Below, in pieces: positions 61,239 through 64,000 of a stretch of DNA of 64,000 nt. The notes beneath the pieces are model-generated. The model was not told the origin of the DNA and did no database searches. It was given only the letters and a program-made list of their open reading frames with translations. Source of the stretch: Punica granatum (taxonomy: Eukaryota; Streptophyta; Magnoliopsida; Myrtales; Lythraceae); assembly GCF_007655135.1 (NCBI RefSeq), contig NW_022204168.1, positions 1 to 64,000 of the forward strand. The letters are read 5' to 3'. A program made the position numbers and the translations under genes. Each line of letters opens with the position of its first letter. The stretch's first letter is position 1.

Positions 61239-61422
61239 GACGGTCTTTATACATAATGCTACCTGCATGTCGGCAATGCCATAAGCCACATGACAGAAGA
61301 GGGGTTTTTGTTATGGCTTGTTAATAGAATCCCTGCATGTTTTTGATTTCCTGTCCCTAAATTCTCTCTTGCACTCGCTTCTAACATCTTTAATTTCTAA
61401 GACAATTCACTTTCATGTCCAG
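61235..61422 (+). other. Predicted spliceosomal intron between protease and reverse transcriptase
   Basis: The donor GT|GTAAGA at 61235 fits the plant consensus. A pyrimidine-rich tract and the acceptor TTTCATGTCCAG ending at 61422 close a 188-nt AT-rich interval that contains the gag-pro stop. Removing it joins codon phase exactly: the split codon is completed by the first base after the acceptor, and the reverse transcriptase frame is kept. An intron at this place is a known trait of Ogre elements, where splicing regulates the ratio of gag-pro to full polyprotein. Presence of the signals is seen; splicing itself is inferred. Confidence 0.72.
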
Positions 61423-62782
61423 GCTCCAATCGAATCCAAATCATGGATATAACGATTCGGATTCACTCGAAACACATCTCGGAAAGTCCCTACCCATATA
61501 CTTCGGGGAAGGACTTGACGAGGATGGTCGCGTGCCCGAGATAGAAGAGAGTTTGCATCGTCTCGAAAACCACCAACTCACTTCCGTTGAGCCAACCGAA
61601 GACATCAACGTAGGCAATGCAGGCGAACCACGCACCCTTAGAATCGGAATAGGACTCGACTCTGCACAGAGGACCCGAATGATCGACTTCTTGACAGAGT
61701 ACCAGGAGGTCTTCGCTTGGTCCTACGCCGATATGCCAGGCCTAGACCCCTCAATCGTAAAGCATTTCCTCCCACTCGATACTGAAAGATTCCCACCCAA
61801 ACGCCAACACTTGCGACGTCAAAGAGCTGACCTTCTCTTACGCATTAAGGAAGAAGTCATCAAGCAAGTAGACGCGGGATTCCTGGAGGTATGCAATTAC
61901 TCTGAATGGGTAGCGAACATTGTTCCAGTGGAAAAGAAAAATGGGAAAGTCAGAGTCTGCATCGACTACCGAGATCTCAATAGGGCTAGCCCAAAGGATA
62001 ATTTTCCGCTGCCACACATCGATGTCTTGGTGGACAATACAGCACGCCACTCACAATTCTCCTTCATGGACGGTTTCTCTGGATACAATCAGATTCAGAT
62101 GGCCGAAGAAGACAAAGTCAAGACCACATTCATCACGATGTGGGGTACATTTTGCTACAAGGTCATGCCTTTCGGTCTCAAAAATGCCGGGGCAACCTAT
62201 CAACGAGCAATGGTCACTCTCTTTCATGACATGATGCATAAAGAGATCGAGGTCTATGTAGACGACATGATCGCGAAGTCCAAAGAAGGAGAAGATCATT
62301 TGGTTAACCTCAAACGATTGTTCGACCGCCTCAAGAAATACAAACTCCGACTTAACCCAACAAAATGCACATTTGGCGTCAAGTCAGGGAAATTGTTAGG
62401 GTTTATAGTCAGTGAGGAAGGCATCAAGGTCGACCCTGACAAAGTTAAAGCGATCATGGAATTGCCCCCTCCATCGACAGTGCGCGAAGTGAGGAGCTTC
62501 TTAGGACGGCTGAATTACATCGCGCGTTTCATCGCAAATTTGACAGACAAGTGCCAACCACTCTTCCGTTTGCTTCGCAAGAATGCAGCGGTCGAATGGG
62601 ATGATGAGTGTCAGAAAGCTTTTGATACCATCAAGGCATATTTAAGTCAGCCGCCGGTGTTAGTTCCACCTTCACCTGATCGTCCTCTCATTTTGTACTT
62701 GACGGTGCGCCGACAATCCATCGGATGCATGTTAGACAAAAGGACGAGTCCTCTCACGCAGAGCGAGCCATTTATTATTTGA
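61423..62782 (+). pseudogene. pol: Reverse transcriptase part of pol, element e
   Basis: The frame is open from before 61415, where an ATG exists, but the predicted exon begins at 61423. The reverse transcriptase shows the conserved VFAWSYADMPGLDPSIVKH upstream segment, then KNGKVRVCIDYRDLNRASPK, FSFMDGFSGYNQIQM, MPFGLKNAGATYQRAM and the catalytic YVDDMIAKS at about 62255-62281. KLLGFIVSEEGIKVDPDKV and the connection segment follow. The first RNase H starts (LYLTVRRQSIGCML), and then the frame is lost at about 62725-62740 and runs to a stop at 62782. The shift relative to the following segment equals one missing base (or two extra). The usual TVR-type RNase H aspartate is replaced in this lineage, consistent with a degenerate first RNase H. 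Confidence 0.92.
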
Positions 62783-63945
62783 GCAAAAAGTTCACTGAAG
62801 GGGAGTCCAACTACCCTGAGATAGAGAAAATGTGTTGCGCACTTGTGTGGGTCATGCAGAGACTCCGGCAATACACTCTCTACCATACTGTTCGCCTGCT
62901 GTCGAAGACAGATCCTTTGAAATATCTGCTTAGTACTCCGTCCTCCATGAGGAACATAGCAAAATGGCGTTGCCAACTGACGGAGTACGACATCGAATAT
63001 GTGTCGCGCACATCAGTCAAGGGCCAAGCGATAGCAGATCATTTAGCAGAATTCCCGATTGTCGATGACACACCGATCGACTCTGATTTCCCCGACGAAA
63101 AAATCCTCCAAATGAGTGGTGAGGAGGAAACCACCAGATGGAAGATGTACTTCGATGGTGCAGTTAATTCCACCGGATCAGGGATTGGCGCAGTGCTGAT
63201 ATCCCCGGAAGGGCGCCATTTTCCTGTTGCAGCGAAGATTGATTTCCCCTGCACCAACAACATAGCCGAATATGAGGCATGTATCCTCGGCTTGCAGGCG
63301 GCAATCGACCTCAAAGTCAAGGAGCTTGAAGTGTTTGGAGATTCCATGCTCACAATCTTTCAGACACTCAAACAATGGAAGACGAAAGATCCAAAACTGG
63401 TGCCATATCATGAGTACCTTGAAGACTTGACAGAAAACTTCAAGGACATCTCATTTACATACACACCACGCATGAAGAACCAGTTCGCTGATGCACTCGC
63501 AACACTCGCTTCCATGGTTAGCATTACAAAAGAGAATCTCATCGAGCCCCTCGAATTTGAGATTGCTCAGGGTCCTGCCCATTGCGATGTAATCGACGCT
63601 ATCGACGGCAAGCCGTGGTACGCAGACATTAAACACTTGCTACAAACGGGTCAGTTCCCAGCATTCACCGATCGACATGACCGGAGGACTCTTCGGCGCA
63701 TTGCAGCAAATTTCTTCCTGAGCGGTGAAATCCTTTACCGCCGTTCTTTCGATGCCACACTGCTTCGGTGTGTTGATGAGAATGAGGCACAACGCCTCAT
63801 GGAAGAAGTGCACGAGGGAAATTGCGGACCTCATATGAACGGGCTCATGCTAGCAAAGAAGCTCATGCGACTTGGGTACTTCTGGTCCACCATGGAGACT
63901 GACTGCGTCAAACATGTCAGGCACTGTCACTTGTGTCAAGTTTAA
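62725..63945 (+). pseudogene. pol: RNase H, second RNase H and integrase start, element e
   Basis: It is read in the shifted frame. Residue numbers below count from 62725. The rest of the first RNase H (AIYYLSKKFTEGESNYPEIE, LKYLLSTP) comes first. The second RNase H follows: MYFDGAVNSTGSGIGAVL with Asp 144, NNIAEYEACILGL with Glu 182, FGDSML with Asp 206, and QFADALATLASM with Asp 256, the complete catalytic set. This second domain is diagnostic for Tat/Ogre elements. Integrase begins with an HHCC zinc domain: His 363, His 370, Cys 401 and Cys 404. A TAA stop at 63943-63945 follows the last Cys. The same frame stays open beyond it to the window edge with typical integrase sequence (APPNELHPMAAPW), so the stop is a nonsense change. 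Catalytic integrase lies outside the window. Confidence 0.92.
63943..63945 (+). other. pol: Premature stop codon within integrase of element e
   Basis: The TAA is in frame between the zinc domain and a conserved segment that remains readable to base 63999. Relatives have a coding triplet here. Confidence 0.85.
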
Positions 63946-64000
63946 GCAAATCAGATCAGAGCACCCCCCAATGAGCTGCATCCAATGGCTGCTCCGTGGC

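Larger units (their letters stand above)
50031..64000 (+). mobile_element. Tat/Ogre-type Ty3/gypsy retrotransposon (element e), 3' part outside window
   Basis: The element has a 5195-bp LTR, a primer site TGGCGACTCCACTGGGGAC, a separate ORF1, a gag-protease frame with a G-patch-like segment, a predicted intron, a reverse transcriptase, two RNase H domains and the start of integrase. The very long LTR, the extra ORF before gag, the intron between protease and reverse transcriptase, and the second RNase H are the defining traits of the Tat/Ogre lineage. It inserted into LTR d. A frameshift (about 62.73 kb) and an in-frame stop (63943) make this copy non-autonomous. Its LTR is visibly more diverged from c and d than these are from each other, so it is a separate subfamily. 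Confidence 0.92.

Noticed and set aside
17266..64000. tRNA, rRNA, snoRNA or miRNA genes and host protein genes between the retroelements
   Set aside because: I looked for tRNA-like B-box and cloverleaf sequences, rRNA segments and non-transposon domains and recognised none. A covariance-model search would be needed to exclude small RNA genes.

Overview
This window is repetitive plant nuclear DNA. I found no host protein-coding gene, rRNA or tRNA. All recognisable coding sequence belongs to Ty3/gypsy LTR retrotransposons of two plant lineages: a chromovirus resembling the CRM clade, and giant-LTR elements of the Tat/Ogre type. The host is therefore an angiosperm, probably a dicot, but I cannot name the species.

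Layout. Bases 1-17265 are one uninterrupted satellite array that runs off the left edge. Its monomers of about 61/62 and 76/77 bp are organised into higher-order repeats of about 2.25-2.38 kb. The array ends abruptly inside a truncated giant LTR (17266-28347, minus orientation). That LTR is split by a complete but coding-dead CRM-like element (19513-26267; LTRs TGATGC...GCATCA, target-site duplication TAGCC, tRNA-iMet-type primer site). Next come another partial minus LTR (28348-30038) and an untranslated 3' internal region of a plus-strand giant element (30039-33351). The latter carries a minisatellite (32274-33120) made of the same sequence blocks as the large array. That 3' region is interrupted by a solo LTR in minus orientation (33352-44573, TSD GCATG). 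This solo LTR is itself split by a second solo LTR in plus orientation (35965-41911, 5947 bp, TSD AACGG). A polypurine tract and the start of a 3' LTR follow (44579-45113), broken by a third plus LTR (45114-50030). That one is broken in turn by a Tat/Ogre-type element whose 5' LTR is 50031-55225 and whose body runs off the right edge.

The Tat/Ogre-type element is the most informative gene set. It has a primer site TGGCGACTCC..., a separate intact ORF1 (plant-mobile-domain-like with a coiled-coil tail), a gag-protease ORF ending in a G-patch-like segment, a predicted 188-nt in-frame intron, and then reverse transcriptase, RNase H, a second RNase H of the type characteristic of this lineage, and the start of integrase. 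A frameshift near 62.73 kb and a stop codon at 63943 disable this copy.

How it fits together. The window is a stack of at least eight insertions, four levels deep, beside a satellite array. The most interesting inference is that the array is a composite built from two short minisatellite units. Both are still visible as separate, simpler arrays in the 3' untranslated region of the giant retroelement family in the same window, so this may be a case of satellite birth from a retrotransposon. A satellite array with a CRM-like insertion close by would fit a pericentromeric or centromeric position, but the sequence alone does not prove this.
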